A stretch of DNA of 58,706 nt, from assembly GCA_043746815.1 (NCBI GenBank), contig JAYTQG010000266.1, forward strand, positions 1 to 58,706. The letters run 5' to 3'. Each line of letters begins with the position of its first letter. Position 1 is the first letter of the stretch. Of this stretch, positions 24,847 to 34,335 are shown one piece after another. The notes beneath the pieces are model-generated. The model did not search any database, was not told the DNA's origin, and was given only the letters and a program-made list of their open reading frames with translations. The position numbers and the translations under genes are program-made. The DNA is from JAYTQG01 sp043746815 (lineage in GTDB: Bacteria > Actinomycetota > Thermoleophilia > Miltoncostaeales > Miltoncostaeaceae).

Positions 24847-25440
24847 CTACTTCCCGGACGGCTGCGTCGCGCCACCCGATGTCGACGCGGTGGGCGTTGA
24901 CGTCGCTGGGGTCGCGGGGGTCTTACCCGAACTACTTCCGCCGGATCGCTTGGTTTGGACTGCGGGAACCGTGAGGTCGAGCGCGCCGACCGTCCAGGAC
25001 TGGTCAGCTGCGCCGTTCAGCCGGTACGTGCCGGTTCCTTCAAAGAGCGTGCGTCCGAGGGTGCCCGCCAGCGAGAGGTTCAACCCACCGGGGGCAATGA
25101 CCGTCAGCGTGACCCGCTTGCCGCCGACGTAGATCTTGCCGCTGACGGCGTCGATCTGCGTGGTGCCCTTCGGCAGCGTCCGTGCCTTGCGCCCAATCGT
25201 CACCTTCGCGCCACCGGCATCGTCTTGGATGATGATCGTCCCGACTCCGTCGATTTGCCCGAACGCGACGAGCCCGCCGGTGATGGTGAGCTTCCCGGTC
25301 CCCTTAGCGGAGAGTTGCGTCGACGCTGCAGCGTTCGCCCGCGTGGCGGCGCTCAGTCCTGCGGCGCCGATCGCCAGCGAGGCGACCGCGACGCAACTGA
25401 CGCGGCAGATGCGAACGAGGGGTGTGGGATGGGACTGCAT
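24847..25440 (-). CDS. Secreted protein with Ser/Thr/Pro-rich tail
   Basis: A 197-residue exported protein. It has an N-terminal Sec signal (basic start, then A-V-A-S-L-A-I-G-A-A-G-L, cleavage likely after A-N-A). A ~110-residue central domain follows, rich in Gly, Ile, Thr and Val with alternating polar/hydrophobic pattern, suggesting beta structure. The tail from about residue 165 is Ser/Thr/Pro/Gly-rich and probably disordered. It lies upstream of the two-component genes on the same strand (76-bp gap). Similar small secreted beta-rich proteins are common in this group; I assign no function. Confidence 0.7.
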   Translation of the reverse strand: MQSHPTPLVRICRVSCVAVASLAIGAAGLSAATRANAAASTQLSAKGTGKLTITGGLVAFGQIDGVGTIIIQDDAGGAKVTIGRKARTLPKGTTQIDAVSGKIYVGGKRVTLTVIAPGGLNLSLAGTLGRTLFEGTGTYRLNGAADQSWTVGALDLTVPAVQTKRSGGSSSGKTPATPATSTPTASTSGGATQPSGK

Positions 25441-25542
25441 GCCGACATTGTGGACTGCAATTGCCGGAACGGGAATAGCGCGAGGTAAGAGGTTTCACCG
25501 CGCAGGTGTACGGAATTTGTGAAGGTCCGCTGCGACGCCAGG

Positions 25543-25962
25543 TCAGAAGTCGAGCTTTACGCCCTCCTGCACCTGAACCTGTGGCGGAGCCTCAATCTGG
25601 GCGCCGTCTTCGGCCGGCGCCGATGCGCCCCCATCCGCAGACGCAGGACGAGCCGTTTCACCCTCCGGGATCGGCCGCTCACCACCACCCAGGTAGGCCC
25701 AGATCAGCTCCCCGCACTGCGGGCAACTGGGCAGCCCCTGACGGTTCATGATCTGAAACTGGCAGGCGACGCAACCCACGAGCGCGATCACGCGCTGACC
25801 GACGTAATAGCAGGGCAGCCCAAGACGGCGTTCGGCCTCTTCCGCACCCTGCGCGGGGCTCATGCCGCGGGATCGATCGCCACCGGATTGGCCGGGGCGA
25901 CCTCCGCGACCCGCGGCCGCTCCGGGACCTCGACGCTGCGGGGGAAAGGAATCAGTGGACAT
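25543..25962 (-). CDS. Zinc-ribbon protein with disordered ends
   Basis: A 139-residue protein starting at the ATG 25960-25962. The middle (about residues 50-95) has C-V-A-C ... C-P-Q-C-G-E-L, a four-cysteine zinc-ribbon pattern, in a segment beginning L-G-L-P-C-Y-Y-V-G-Q-R. The N-terminal ~45 residues are Gly/Arg/Pro-rich, and the C-terminal ~40 are Ala/Glu/Pro-rich; both look disordered. It is divergent from nadE with 100 bp between the starts. Function unknown; the ribbon could mediate nucleic-acid or protein contact. Confidence 0.65.
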   Translation of the reverse strand: MSTDSFPPQRRGPGAAAGRGGRPGQSGGDRSRGMSPAQGAEEAERRLGLPCYYVGQRVIALVGCVACQFQIMNRQGLPSCPQCGELIWAYLGGGERPIPEGETARPASADGGASAPAEDGAQIEAPPQVQVQEGVKLDF

Positions 25963-26062
25963 GGCGAGTACCCATAGGGTCGGACGCGACAGCGCCAAGG
26001 ACGTACAGTTGCTGTGTGAGGGTACAGGACCCTTTTCCACCCCGTTTCCCCACCCCACCGCC

Positions 26063-27784
26063 ATGCGCATCGCACTCGCTCAAATCAACACCGTCGTCGG
26101 GGACGTCGACGAGAACGCTCGCCGTGCCGCGGCGGCAATCTCGCGTGCTCGTCATCAGGGCGCCAGCCTCACGCTGTTGCCCGAGTTGGTGTTGGGCGGC
26201 TACCCACCCGAGGATCTCCTCCTTCGACCGGAATTCGCCGCGGCAACACGCTCAGCACTGGACGATCTGGCCCGCTCAGTGACGGTCGGTGCGGCCTTGA
26301 TTGGCTTTGTTGAATGGGACGGTGACTGTCACAACGCGATGGCTGTGGTCGCCGATGGACGCGTCCAGACCGTCTACCGCAAGCGCTTCTTGCCGAACTA
26401 CGGCGTCTTCGATGAGGCACGGTACTTCGCAGCCGGTCCAGGGCTCGTGGTGATTGAACTGTCCGGTCTCCGCGTCGGGCTGACGATCTGCGAAGACATT
26501 TGGTACGCCACCCCGGTCGCAGCCGAACTCGCGGGGGCGCGTCTTGATTTGGTCTGCAACATTTCCGCGTCGCCGTATCACCGAGGAAAGGCCGAGTGGC
26601 GCGAGCGCATGCTTGCAACTCGGGCAGCCGACTGCGGCGCCGCGCTCGCCTTCTGCAATCTGGTGGGCGGGCAAGACGAACTCGTCTTCGACGGGCGCTC
26701 GGTCGTCGTTGACGCCGCAGGAACGGTGGTGGCACGGGCAGCCGCGTTTGAAGAAGAACTCCTGATTGCGGATATCGACCTTGGTGCCGCCGCCCGGCAT
26801 CGGCTGCGTGAGCCGCGCTCGCGCCGCCTCGCGCAGTTCGTCGGACCAGATCCGACTCCGATTTCACTGGGCCCGACCGTCCCGGAATCTCTTCCGAGCG
26901 TGGTCAGCCGAATCGCACCGGTGACCGCCCCCGAGGAAGCGGAGCTCTGGGCTGGACTGTGCATGGGGATCCGGGACTACGTGGACAAGAACGGATTCTC
27001 GGGTGTTGTCATCGGGCTCTCGGGCGGGATCGACTCGGCGCTGACTGCTGCGCTCGCCGCCGACGCCCTCGGTGGCGACCTGGTCACTGGGGTCGCCATG
27101 CCGTCGCGCTACTCCAGCCCGGACAGCCTTGCCGACGCGCAGGCGCTCGCGACGAGTATCGAAGCGGCATTCATGGTGATCGAAATTGATCCGGTGGTCG
27201 CGGCATTGGAGCGCGTCCTCGCCGCGTCCTTCGCAGGAACGCCCGCGGGGGTGGCGGAAGAGAACCTTCAGGCCAGAGCCCGCGGCACCATTCTGATGGC
27301 GCTGTCCAACAAGCATGGTGGGCTGGTACTCGCAACGGGAAACAAGAGCGAGATGAGCGTTGGCTACAGCACCCTGTACGGCGACATGGTCGGTGGGTTT
27401 GCCCCATTGCGTGATGTCGTAAAGACCTGGGTGTACCGGCTCTCCGAATGGCGCAACGTGTCAGCGGGGCGGGAAGTTATCCCGACGCGCTCGATCACAC
27501 GCCCCCCCTCGGCCGAACTTCGGCCAGATCAGCTCGACAGCGATACCCTTCCGGACTACGCGGTCCTCGATGAAATCTTGGAGCGCTACATCGAGCAGGA
27601 CGACAGCCCGGCGTCAATCGCCGCGGACGGCTTCCCAAGGGAACTGGTAGATCAGGTCATCGCGATGGTGGATCGTGCCGAATACAAGCGTCGCCAGGGG
27701 CCTGTTGGCATCAAAGTCACGCCCCGTGCACTTGGCCGAGACCGGCGCATGCCAATCACCAGCCGCTACGGCCATGCGCGTTAG
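26063..27784 (+). CDS. nadE: Glutamine-dependent NAD+ synthetase
   Basis: Last step of NAD+ synthesis: amidation of deamido-NAD+ with glutamine as ammonia donor. The 573-residue protein combines an N-terminal nitrilase-like glutaminase (Glu41 in L-L-P-E-L-V-L-G-G-Y, Lys in Y-R-K-R-F-L-P-N-Y, Cys in L-T-I-C-E-D-I-W) with a C-terminal synthetase domain (P-loop G-L-S-G-G-I-D-S, then L-A-T-G-N-K-S-E). Start is the ATG opening M-R-I-A-L-A-Q-I-N. Its stop lies 11 bp inside the next gene, beginning a five-gene coupled run. Confidence 0.95.
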   Translation: MRIALAQINTVVGDVDENARRAAAAISRARHQGASLTLLPELVLGGYPPEDLLLRPEFAAATRSALDDLARSVTVGAALIGFVEWDGDCHNAMAVVADGRVQTVYRKRFLPNYGVFDEARYFAAGPGLVVIELSGLRVGLTICEDIWYATPVAAELAGARLDLVCNISASPYHRGKAEWRERMLATRAADCGAALAFCNLVGGQDELVFDGRSVVVDAAGTVVARAAAFEEELLIADIDLGAAARHRLREPRSRRLAQFVGPDPTPISLGPTVPESLPSVVSRIAPVTAPEEAELWAGLCMGIRDYVDKNGFSGVVIGLSGGIDSALTAALAADALGGDLVTGVAMPSRYSSPDSLADAQALATSIEAAFMVIEIDPVVAALERVLAASFAGTPAGVAEENLQARARGTILMALSNKHGGLVLATGNKSEMSVGYSTLYGDMVGGFAPLRDVVKTWVYRLSEWRNVSAGREVIPTRSITRPPSAELRPDQLDSDTLPDYAVLDEILERYIEQDDSPASIAADGFPRELVDQVIAMVDRAEYKRRQGPVGIKVTPRALGRDRRMPITSRYGHAR

Positions 27785-29513
27785 CAGGGGCCGCGCCATT
27801 TGCGCGGTGATCGCCCTCGGTGGCGGCGTGCAGGCACAGGCGGTCGAGACCGGCCGTCTTGCTGACGGTCCGAATCACCTCCTGGTGACCTTCTCCGACA
27901 GGCCGGACGCGACGGTCGTCGCCGAGCGGCTGCGTGGCCTTGGCGCCGTCGCCGTCGTCGTACCGGAGGCGGGCGCGTGGCGAGTTGCTCCAGCTCATCC
28001 CATTCAGGCTCGTGCCCTGGCACTGGCTCGACCTCGGGTGCGGACGGCCGAATGGTCGCTGGCTCGCCGAAGCGACGAGACAACCAGCCAACCGACAACA
28101 ACGGCTACTGACCCCGGGCCAGCCGTCGACCCGGAACCATTCAACGATCCTCTCTTCGCTCCGACGTACCAATGGGGCCTCTCGAAAACGACGTGGACAC
28201 CGTCCCTCGTGGGCTTTGGGTCGCGTCCGCGAATCGCGATTTTGGACGGTGGCGTCGACGCGACTCACGAAGAGTGGCGGGGTGAGCCATCCGTTTTGGT
28301 GGATCCCTACAGCTCGTATGACGACCGGCAGATCGCGTCCGATTGGGGTGTCACCGGGCACGGGACACACGTCGCAGGTATCGCGGCGGCACCCGCAAAC
28401 AACGGCGTTGGAATCGCGGGGGTTGCACCGTCTGCGGCTGGGACGGCAGAGGTCATTCCGATCCGCATCGCCGATCGGCAGGGCACGAGCACGGACGAAA
28501 CGATGATGAAGGGCATCCGCTGGGCGGTCAACCACGGCGCAAAGGTGATCAACATCTCAGCGGGAGGGCCGGGCTACTCGCAGGCCTTTCAAAACACGGT
28601 CAACTGGGCGCTCCCGAAGGCACTGATTGTGGCGTCGGTGGGCAACGAGGGCGACAATAACGGTACCGGGATCAACTATCCCGCCGCCTACGACCACGTT
28701 CTGGGTGTTGGCGCGCAGTGCAACGACCAGGTGGATAAGCGGGACTGCCCCGTCGCCTACGGACCGGATGGTTTTTCCAATCACAACCGGAGCCTCGACG
28801 TCATCGCCCCCGGCGTCGACGTGCTGTCCTCGATTCCGACCCGCGTGACCGACGAGCGTGTGTTGAGGTCCGGCTACGGCTGGAAAGACGGCACATCGAT
28901 GGCCGCGCCCTTCGTCAGCGGGGTCGCAGCGCTGGTCTTCGCCGCAAATCCTGACGCGAGCCCCGACCAGGTGCTTCGCCATATCGAGGCCACTGCGATC
29001 GATTTGGGCCCCAAAGGACGCGACCTGACCTCCGGAGCAGGGCTTGTTGACCCCGCTGCCGCGGTGCGCACACCGATCGTGGATGTCGACCCAGGTGAGC
29101 GAATCGATAGCCCTCGTAACGTTTCTCGGATCGCGACCAGCAACGAGACCAGCCCTCCGCTCACCGCCTCGGGCCGCGTCGACTATTTCGATGATCCCCA
29201 CGACCTTTTCCCACTCGACTTGACGGCCGGCAACCGGATCACGATCGTTGTCCGACCGACCGGTGGCATCGTGGGGGTTCGCATTTGGAGACCCGGGACA
29301 TCGGTTGTCAACGGACGGCTCGATCCGGGCGAAACCGTAGGCGACCTCGTGAAACGGGGGTACCGGTCTCGACTGCTCGCGGCCCAAGCGAGTGCCCTGC
29401 GACCTGGCATGAAGCGCCTCACGTTCACCGCGCGTGCCCGTGGTCGGTACTTCGTCGATGTCGTGAGCCTTCGAGCCAGCGCCGACTACACGCTGAACGT
29501 GGCCCGCCCGTGA
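27774..29513 (+). CDS. Secreted subtilisin-like serine protease (S8)
   Basis: A 579-residue exported subtilase. A short N-terminal signal (M-R-V-S-R-G-R-A-I-C-A-V-I-A-L) is followed by an I9-like propeptide region (~residues 25-85). The catalytic domain has Asp158 (A-I-L-D-G-G-V-D), His196 (G-H-G-T-H-V-A-G) and Ser375 (G-T-S-M-A-A-P-F). The last ~130 residues form a beta-rich domain like the P-proprotein/PPC type. It starts within the nadE 3' end and its stop overlaps the acuC start. A role in general extracellular proteolysis is likely; nothing ties it to the lanthipeptides. Confidence 0.9.
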   Translation: MRVSRGRAICAVIALGGGVQAQAVETGRLADGPNHLLVTFSDRPDATVVAERLRGLGAVAVVVPEAGAWRVAPAHPIQARALALARPRVRTAEWSLARRSDETTSQPTTTATDPGPAVDPEPFNDPLFAPTYQWGLSKTTWTPSLVGFGSRPRIAILDGGVDATHEEWRGEPSVLVDPYSSYDDRQIASDWGVTGHGTHVAGIAAAPANNGVGIAGVAPSAAGTAEVIPIRIADRQGTSTDETMMKGIRWAVNHGAKVINISAGGPGYSQAFQNTVNWALPKALIVASVGNEGDNNGTGINYPAAYDHVLGVGAQCNDQVDKRDCPVAYGPDGFSNHNRSLDVIAPGVDVLSSIPTRVTDERVLRSGYGWKDGTSMAAPFVSGVAALVFAANPDASPDQVLRHIEATAIDLGPKGRDLTSGAGLVDPAAAVRTPIVDVDPGERIDSPRNVSRIATSNETSPPLTASGRVDYFDDPHDLFPLDLTAGNRITIVVRPTGGIVGVRIWRPGTSVVNGRLDPGETVGDLVKRGYRSRLLAAQASALRPGMKRLTFTARARGRYFVDVVSLRASADYTLNVARP

Positions 29514-30682
29514 GCCAGGCGGTCGCCGACCTCATCGTCGTCCGCGCCGACCGAAACGACGCCTATGACCTTGGCCCAGGACATCCCCTCCTCCCCGCGG
29601 CGCGCGAGCTCTCGATCGAGTTGGCGGAGGCCGCCGGAATTCTGGATGGTCCCAGAGTGCGACAAGCGGTCGCGGAACCCGCCGACGACGCAGCCATCAC
29701 CAGAGTGCACGCGCCAGCGTACGTCGCGGCCGTGAAACGCTACGCAGCCGATCCGATCATGGCGGCGACACCCGAAGCAGCAATCTGGGGCCTCAGCCCC
29801 GGCGGAGACACACCAGCGTTCGCCGGAATGCACGCGGCTGCAGCAGCCGTCTGCGGTGCATCAATCGAGGCGGCGCGTGCGGTGTGGGAGGGCGACACCA
29901 GGCGTTCGTTCGCGCCGCAGGGCGGCCTTCACCACGCATTCGCGAACCGGGCCGCCGGGTTTTGCATCTATAACGACCCAGCGGTTGCGATCGCGTGGCT
30001 GCTCGATAACGGAGCCGAACGCGTGGCGTACGTCGACATTGATGTTCACCACGGTGACGGCGTGCAATGGATCTTCTACGAAGACCCGCGCGTCCTCACG
30101 TGCTCGGTCCATGAGAGCGGCCAGACCCTGTTCCCTGGAACGGGTGGCCTTGGGGAGCGCGGCGTTGGCCCCGGTGCTGGCCTGAGCGTCAACATTCCGC
30201 TGCCCGCATTTGCAGGGACGGTTCCATACCTGCGGGCGATCGCAGAGGTGATCGTCCCGGCCGTTGCGGCGTTCCGACCGGACGTCCTCGTGACCCAAAA
30301 CGGCGTTGACCCGCATCACCAAGATCCACTTGCGCACCTGAATGTCGAGATGGCGGCGTTTCCACGGCTGTGGGAAATTCTCGCTGGCCTCGCAGACACC
30401 GCCGCTGGCGGGCGGTGGGTCGCGCTCGGGGGCGGGGGATACAACCCGGATGTACTCCCTCGGGCGTATGCGATGCTGGCCGCCGAGATGGCGGGCACAG
30501 CCGTTCCGGAGCACCTGCCCGAGGGTTGGCTGACGAAGGCGGAAGCCTTCTTTGGACGGCCCCTCACCGACCGGTTTCTCGGCGACGAGCCAATTGAGAC
30601 CGCTGAAGACACCCGAACGGCCGCCGATCAACGTGCCAGCGAGTCCATCGCCCAGGCGAAGACCTTGAACGGTCTCACGTGA
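29510..30682 (+). CDS. acuC: Acetoin utilisation AcuC / class II histone deacetylase family
   Basis: A 390-residue zinc-dependent deacetylase. Metal and catalytic positions are visible in G-G-L-H-H-A-F, Y-V-D-I-D-V-H-H-G-D-G-V-Q and T-Q-N-G-V-D-P-H-H-Q-D-P-L, with G-G-G-G-Y near the C-terminus. The family removes acetyl groups from lysine; AcuC deacetylates and so activates acetyl-CoA synthetase in Bacillus. The GTG start overlaps the protease stop. The substrate here is unknown. Confidence 0.9.
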   Translation: MSQAVADLIVVRADRNDAYDLGPGHPLLPAARELSIELAEAAGILDGPRVRQAVAEPADDAAITRVHAPAYVAAVKRYAADPIMAATPEAAIWGLSPGGDTPAFAGMHAAAAAVCGASIEAARAVWEGDTRRSFAPQGGLHHAFANRAAGFCIYNDPAVAIAWLLDNGAERVAYVDIDVHHGDGVQWIFYEDPRVLTCSVHESGQTLFPGTGGLGERGVGPGAGLSVNIPLPAFAGTVPYLRAIAEVIVPAVAAFRPDVLVTQNGVDPHHQDPLAHLNVEMAAFPRLWEILAGLADTAAGGRWVALGGGGYNPDVLPRAYAMLAAEMAGTAVPEHLPEGWLTKAEAFFGRPLTDRFLGDEPIETAEDTRTAADQRASESIAQAKTLNGLT

Positions 30683-31272
30683 CGATCGCGAGCGCGTGGC
30701 GCGACGCCGCCGAGCCACGCGGGGCCCATGCGCTTGCGCGGCAACTCCTCTCAACCCGGCGCTACAACCACTCGCGCGGGGTCGCTCAGCAGGTCGCACG
30801 CCTTGCCCGGCTGACGAATCAGCCTCGCGATCTGCGGCGTCGACTCCTTGCCTGCGCCTGGCTTCATGATGTGGGATACGGCCTCGGGCCCGAAAGCACC
30901 CACCCACTCGCCGCCGCGCGGGCACTGCGGTTGGCCGGACACGAGGCAATGGCCAGAATCGTGGCGCACCATTCGGGAAGTGCGGTTGCTGCCCGTCTTG
31001 ACGGCCGCCCGCCGATCGCGAACGAGTTTCCGGTACCGACAGGCGTCGATGGGGACCTCTTGGCCCTCCTCGATATCGCCGACCTCACCACCTCGCCAGC
31101 GGGGGCCGCGGTCTCGCCGGGAGGCCGACTCCTGGAAATGGCAGAGCGGCGCGGCGTATCCGATGTTCGCGTCCGGGTTCTTGTCGAGACGGTGGATCGG
31201 CTTCGTCAAGACCCGACCCTGCGGGTCCTCGTCGAGCAGGTTTCGGGAAACGCTGGAGCGTTGCACGCATGA
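30679..31272 (+). CDS. HD-domain phosphohydrolase-like protein
   Basis: A 197-residue cytoplasmic protein. HD-family metal residues are suggested by Y-N-H-S-R-G-V-A, the H-D pair in A-W-L-H-D-V-G-Y-G, I-V-A-H-H-S-G, and a downstream Asp in L-L-D-I-A-D-L. Such domains hydrolyse phosphate esters of nucleotides. GTG start coupled by GTGA to acuC. Substrate not predictable. Confidence 0.8.
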   Translation: MTIASAWRDAAEPRGAHALARQLLSTRRYNHSRGVAQQVARLARLTNQPRDLRRRLLACAWLHDVGYGLGPESTHPLAAARALRLAGHEAMARIVAHHSGSAVAARLDGRPPIANEFPVPTGVDGDLLALLDIADLTTSPAGAAVSPGGRLLEMAERRGVSDVRVRVLVETVDRLRQDPTLRVLVEQVSGNAGALHA

Positions 31273-32273
31273 AAAGCCGAGTCCTGCTTCTGGCCCTCGC
31301 GATGTTCGCTCCCGGGGCGGCGGTCTCGGCGCCGGTGGCGACACCGTTGGAACCGCGCATCAGCCTTATCGCGAGCCGCGTCGCGGTCGACCCTGCTGGC
31401 GGAGCCGCTGCCGTGATCTATCCAGCAGGTGGGGCGGTCCGCCTTCAGTTGAGCTCCGGTGCCCCGGAGACGGTCCCAACCGGGCGCGGCGCACTCGTTG
31501 ATGGCCTCGTGCTCGCGAACGGCCAAGTGACGGTACTCGCGCAGGAGCGCATCGGCTGTTCAGAACTGTTCACCGCAGTCAGGGATGCGGGTGGAGTGTG
31601 GACGAGGACCCCGCTCGGTCTTCAGGGAAGTGCCGCAACGATCGCTGGCGATCAGACCGGCACGCCGACGATCGCCGCTCGAGCTTGCGATGGGTCCATC
31701 CAAGTGACGACGCGCAAGGATCCCGCCACCTGGACGCCGTTCGAGGTCGTCCCCGGTCTGAGCTCCAGCGGCGGCAGCCGCATCTCGCTCGCCGCCGCCG
31801 GAAACGCCCTACTGGTGGGGGTCACGGGCGACCTGGCAGCGATCGTGCGCCGCGATATCGCGACATGGACACCTATTGCACTGCCCAAAAGTCTGAAGAA
31901 GGACGAAAGCGTCTCCGCGATTTCGGTCGCCTTTGACTCACTCCTTCGACCAGTGGTATTCACCACCAAAGGCCCGAAGACACGGACGGCGGCGAGTATC
32001 ACCGACCGCAAACTGGTCCAGCGCACTGTCAACCGCTTCGACGGTGCTGCGTGGTCGTCCGTCTCCGCGGTACCGGACCCGGTGGGCCTGATTGGTTCGG
32101 GCTACGGCTTCGGAGTGCTTGACCGGAGCGGAAGTGTCAGCGTCGAAATCACAACAACCAGCGCACCCACACTCGTTGCAATTCACGCAGCTCGCGTCGC
32201 GATCGGCGCGAATGGAACGATCGCTCAGGTCATCGCGGGCGCAAAGAACGCGGTGCTGCAACTGGGCGTCTAA
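31269..32273 (+). CDS. Secreted protein, probable beta-propeller
   Basis: A 334-residue exported protein with a clear signal peptide (M-K-S-R-V-L-L-L-A-L-A-M-F-A, cleavage near A-V-S-A). The mature part is made of repeating beta-rich blades of ~50 residues (patterns such as G-T-P-T-I-A-A-R, D-S-L-L-R-P-V-V-F), suggesting a propeller. It is translationally coupled to the HD gene and ends convergently with tkt, the two stop codons overlapping. I do not recognise a family. Confidence 0.65.
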   Translation: MKSRVLLLALAMFAPGAAVSAPVATPLEPRISLIASRVAVDPAGGAAAVIYPAGGAVRLQLSSGAPETVPTGRGALVDGLVLANGQVTVLAQERIGCSELFTAVRDAGGVWTRTPLGLQGSAATIAGDQTGTPTIAARACDGSIQVTTRKDPATWTPFEVVPGLSSSGGSRISLAAAGNALLVGVTGDLAAIVRRDIATWTPIALPKSLKKDESVSAISVAFDSLLRPVVFTTKGPKTRTAASITDRKLVQRTVNRFDGAAWSSVSAVPDPVGLIGSGYGFGVLDRSGSVSVEITTTSAPTLVAIHAARVAIGANGTIAQVIAGAKNAVLQLGV

Positions 32274-34252
32274 GCCCCCTGAATCGAACGGCGAGCCGCA
32301 GCTGCCACGGCTTCGGCGGTGATCCCCAGCTTCTCCAATACCAGCGGCCCTGGCGCCGAGGCGCCGAACCGGTCCACGGCGATGACCGTCCCGCCATCAC
32401 CTGCGAATCGGTGCCAACCAAATGGTGATGCGGCCTCGACGGCGACCCGGGCGGTGATGTTCCGCGGAAGGACGCTCTCCTGGTAGGCCGCGTCCTGACG
32501 AACGAAGAGCTCCATCGATGGCATGCTAACCACACGCGCGCCGATCCCGTCGGCGGCGAGCAGATCACGGGCTGCGCGTGCGAGCGAGACCTCGGAGCCA
32601 GCGGCAATCAGGACGCAATCATCGCCGGGATCAAGCACGTAGGCGCCACGTGACACGTCCGCGGAGCCCCCGAGGATCGGAAGCGCCTGGCGTGAGAGCA
32701 CCAAGACGGTCGGCCCGTGCGTACGAGCGATTGCAACCCGCCAGGCGGCGGCGGTCTCATTGGCGTCTGCGGGTCGCAATGTGACGAGACCCGGAATCGC
32801 GCGAAGCCCGGCCAGTTGCTCAACCGGCTGGTGCGTCGGACCGTCCTCCCCAAGCGCAATCGAATCATGGGTGTAGACAAAAATTGACGGCAACTCCATG
32901 AGGGCGGCCATCCGCAGCGTGTTCTTCATGTAGTCCGAGAACGTCATGAAGGTCGACCCGTAGGCCCGCAGACCGCCGTGGGCGTTCAGCCCGTTCACGA
33001 TTGCGCCCATGGCGTGTTCGCGGACACCGAAATGGATGTTGCGCCCGGCAAAGTCGCCGGGAACGACCTCGCCACCGTCCGTGATGACGGTGTTCGTCGA
33101 CGAGGCAAGGTCAGCCGCGCCGCCGACAAGCTCGGGCACGAGGGCAGCGACCGCGTTCAGGGCGGCCTTCCCAGCGGAGCGGGTCGCCACGGGCTTCGCA
33201 TCGGTTTCGAGGCGGGGAAGTCCGCCGTCCCACCCGTCAGGCAACGTACCGGCGATCCGCCGCGTCAACTCGGCGGCCTCACTCGGGAACGCCGTGGCAT
33301 ACGAGGCGAACTTCGCGTCCCACGCCGCCTCACGTATATTTCCGCGCGCGATCATCTCTGGCGCCCATTCGGCAACCCCCTCCGGAACCAGGAACTGGGC
33401 GTCCTCGGGCCAACCGTAGGCCTTCTTCGTCAGAGCGACCTCCTCCGGCCCCAGCGGAGAGCCGTGCGCTGAGGACGAGTCGTGCTTGTTGGGCGATCCA
33501 AATCCAATGTGGGTATGGCAGCAGATCAGGGTCGGGCGACCGTCGCTCACTGCCGCTTCCGAAAAGCGAGCCGCCAGTTCCTCGGTGTCATTTCCATCCG
33601 CGACGCGCAGAACCCGCCACCCGTACGCTCCAAAACGGGCTGGAATATCCTCACCGAACGAGAGCGACGTCGGACCATCCAAGGAAATGTGGTTGTCGTC
33701 GTAGATCCCGACGAGTTTGTCCAACCGCAGAAAACCGGCGATGGACGAGGCCTCGTGGGAAATCCCCTCCATCAGGTCACCGTCGGAGCAGATGAACCAC
33801 GTTCGGTGGTCAATCACCTCGTGGCCCGGTCGGTTGAACTGGGCGGCCAGCATACGCTCAGCGAGGGCGAAACCGACCGCGTTGGCAAGGCCCTGGCCCA
33901 GCGGTCCGGTTGCCACTTCGACCCCGGGCACAATTCCGCGCTCAGGGTGTCCGGGGGTACGGCTTTCGTACTGGCGGAACGACTTCAGGTCATCCAGACG
34001 CAAGTCGTAACCCGTCAAGTGCAGCAGCGAATACAGCAGCATCGAGGCGTGACCGTTTGACAGCACGAACCGGTCTCGTCCCGGCCAGGACGGGTTGCCC
34101 GGAGCGTGCCGAAGGTGATTGGTGAACAGTTCCCAACCGATCGCCGCGAGCCCCATGGGTGCCCCTGGGTGTCCGCTATCGGCCCGCTGGACGGCATCGA
34201 TCGACAGCGTGCGGACCGTGTTGATACAGAGCGCGGATGGCGCGAGGGACAC
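32270..34252 (-). CDS. tkt: Transketolase
   Basis: A 660-residue thiamine-diphosphate enzyme of the pentose phosphate pathway that moves two-carbon units between sugar phosphates. It shows H-P-G-A-P-M-G-L-A near the start, the cofactor motif G-D-G-D-L-M-E-G, D-D-N-H-I-S-L-D-G, and F-V-Y-T-H-D-S-I-A-L-G-E-D-G-P-T-H-Q-P in the second domain. I choose the GTG at 34250-34252, which has AGGAG eight bases upstream. Confidence 0.95.
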   Translation of the reverse strand: MSLAPSALCINTVRTLSIDAVQRADSGHPGAPMGLAAIGWELFTNHLRHAPGNPSWPGRDRFVLSNGHASMLLYSLLHLTGYDLRLDDLKSFRQYESRTPGHPERGIVPGVEVATGPLGQGLANAVGFALAERMLAAQFNRPGHEVIDHRTWFICSDGDLMEGISHEASSIAGFLRLDKLVGIYDDNHISLDGPTSLSFGEDIPARFGAYGWRVLRVADGNDTEELAARFSEAAVSDGRPTLICCHTHIGFGSPNKHDSSSAHGSPLGPEEVALTKKAYGWPEDAQFLVPEGVAEWAPEMIARGNIREAAWDAKFASYATAFPSEAAELTRRIAGTLPDGWDGGLPRLETDAKPVATRSAGKAALNAVAALVPELVGGAADLASSTNTVITDGGEVVPGDFAGRNIHFGVREHAMGAIVNGLNAHGGLRAYGSTFMTFSDYMKNTLRMAALMELPSIFVYTHDSIALGEDGPTHQPVEQLAGLRAIPGLVTLRPADANETAAAWRVAIARTHGPTVLVLSRQALPILGGSADVSRGAYVLDPGDDCVLIAAGSEVSLARAARDLLAADGIGARVVSMPSMELFVRQDAAYQESVLPRNITARVAVEAASPFGWHRFAGDGGTVIAVDRFGASAPGPLVLEKLGITAEAVAAAARRSIQGA

Positions 34253-34335
34253 GTTGGAGCTCCTGGTTCGGGACTGAGCGGGCAAGTCTACGGGCGATCC
34301 ACACTGCACTCCGGTGGCTCGACTACGATCGACAG

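Noticed and set aside
27774..29513. Secreted subtilase as leader peptidase of the lanthipeptide systems
   Set aside because: It lies in a coupled operon with nadE and acuC, more than 13 kb from either peptide locus, so there is no positional support.
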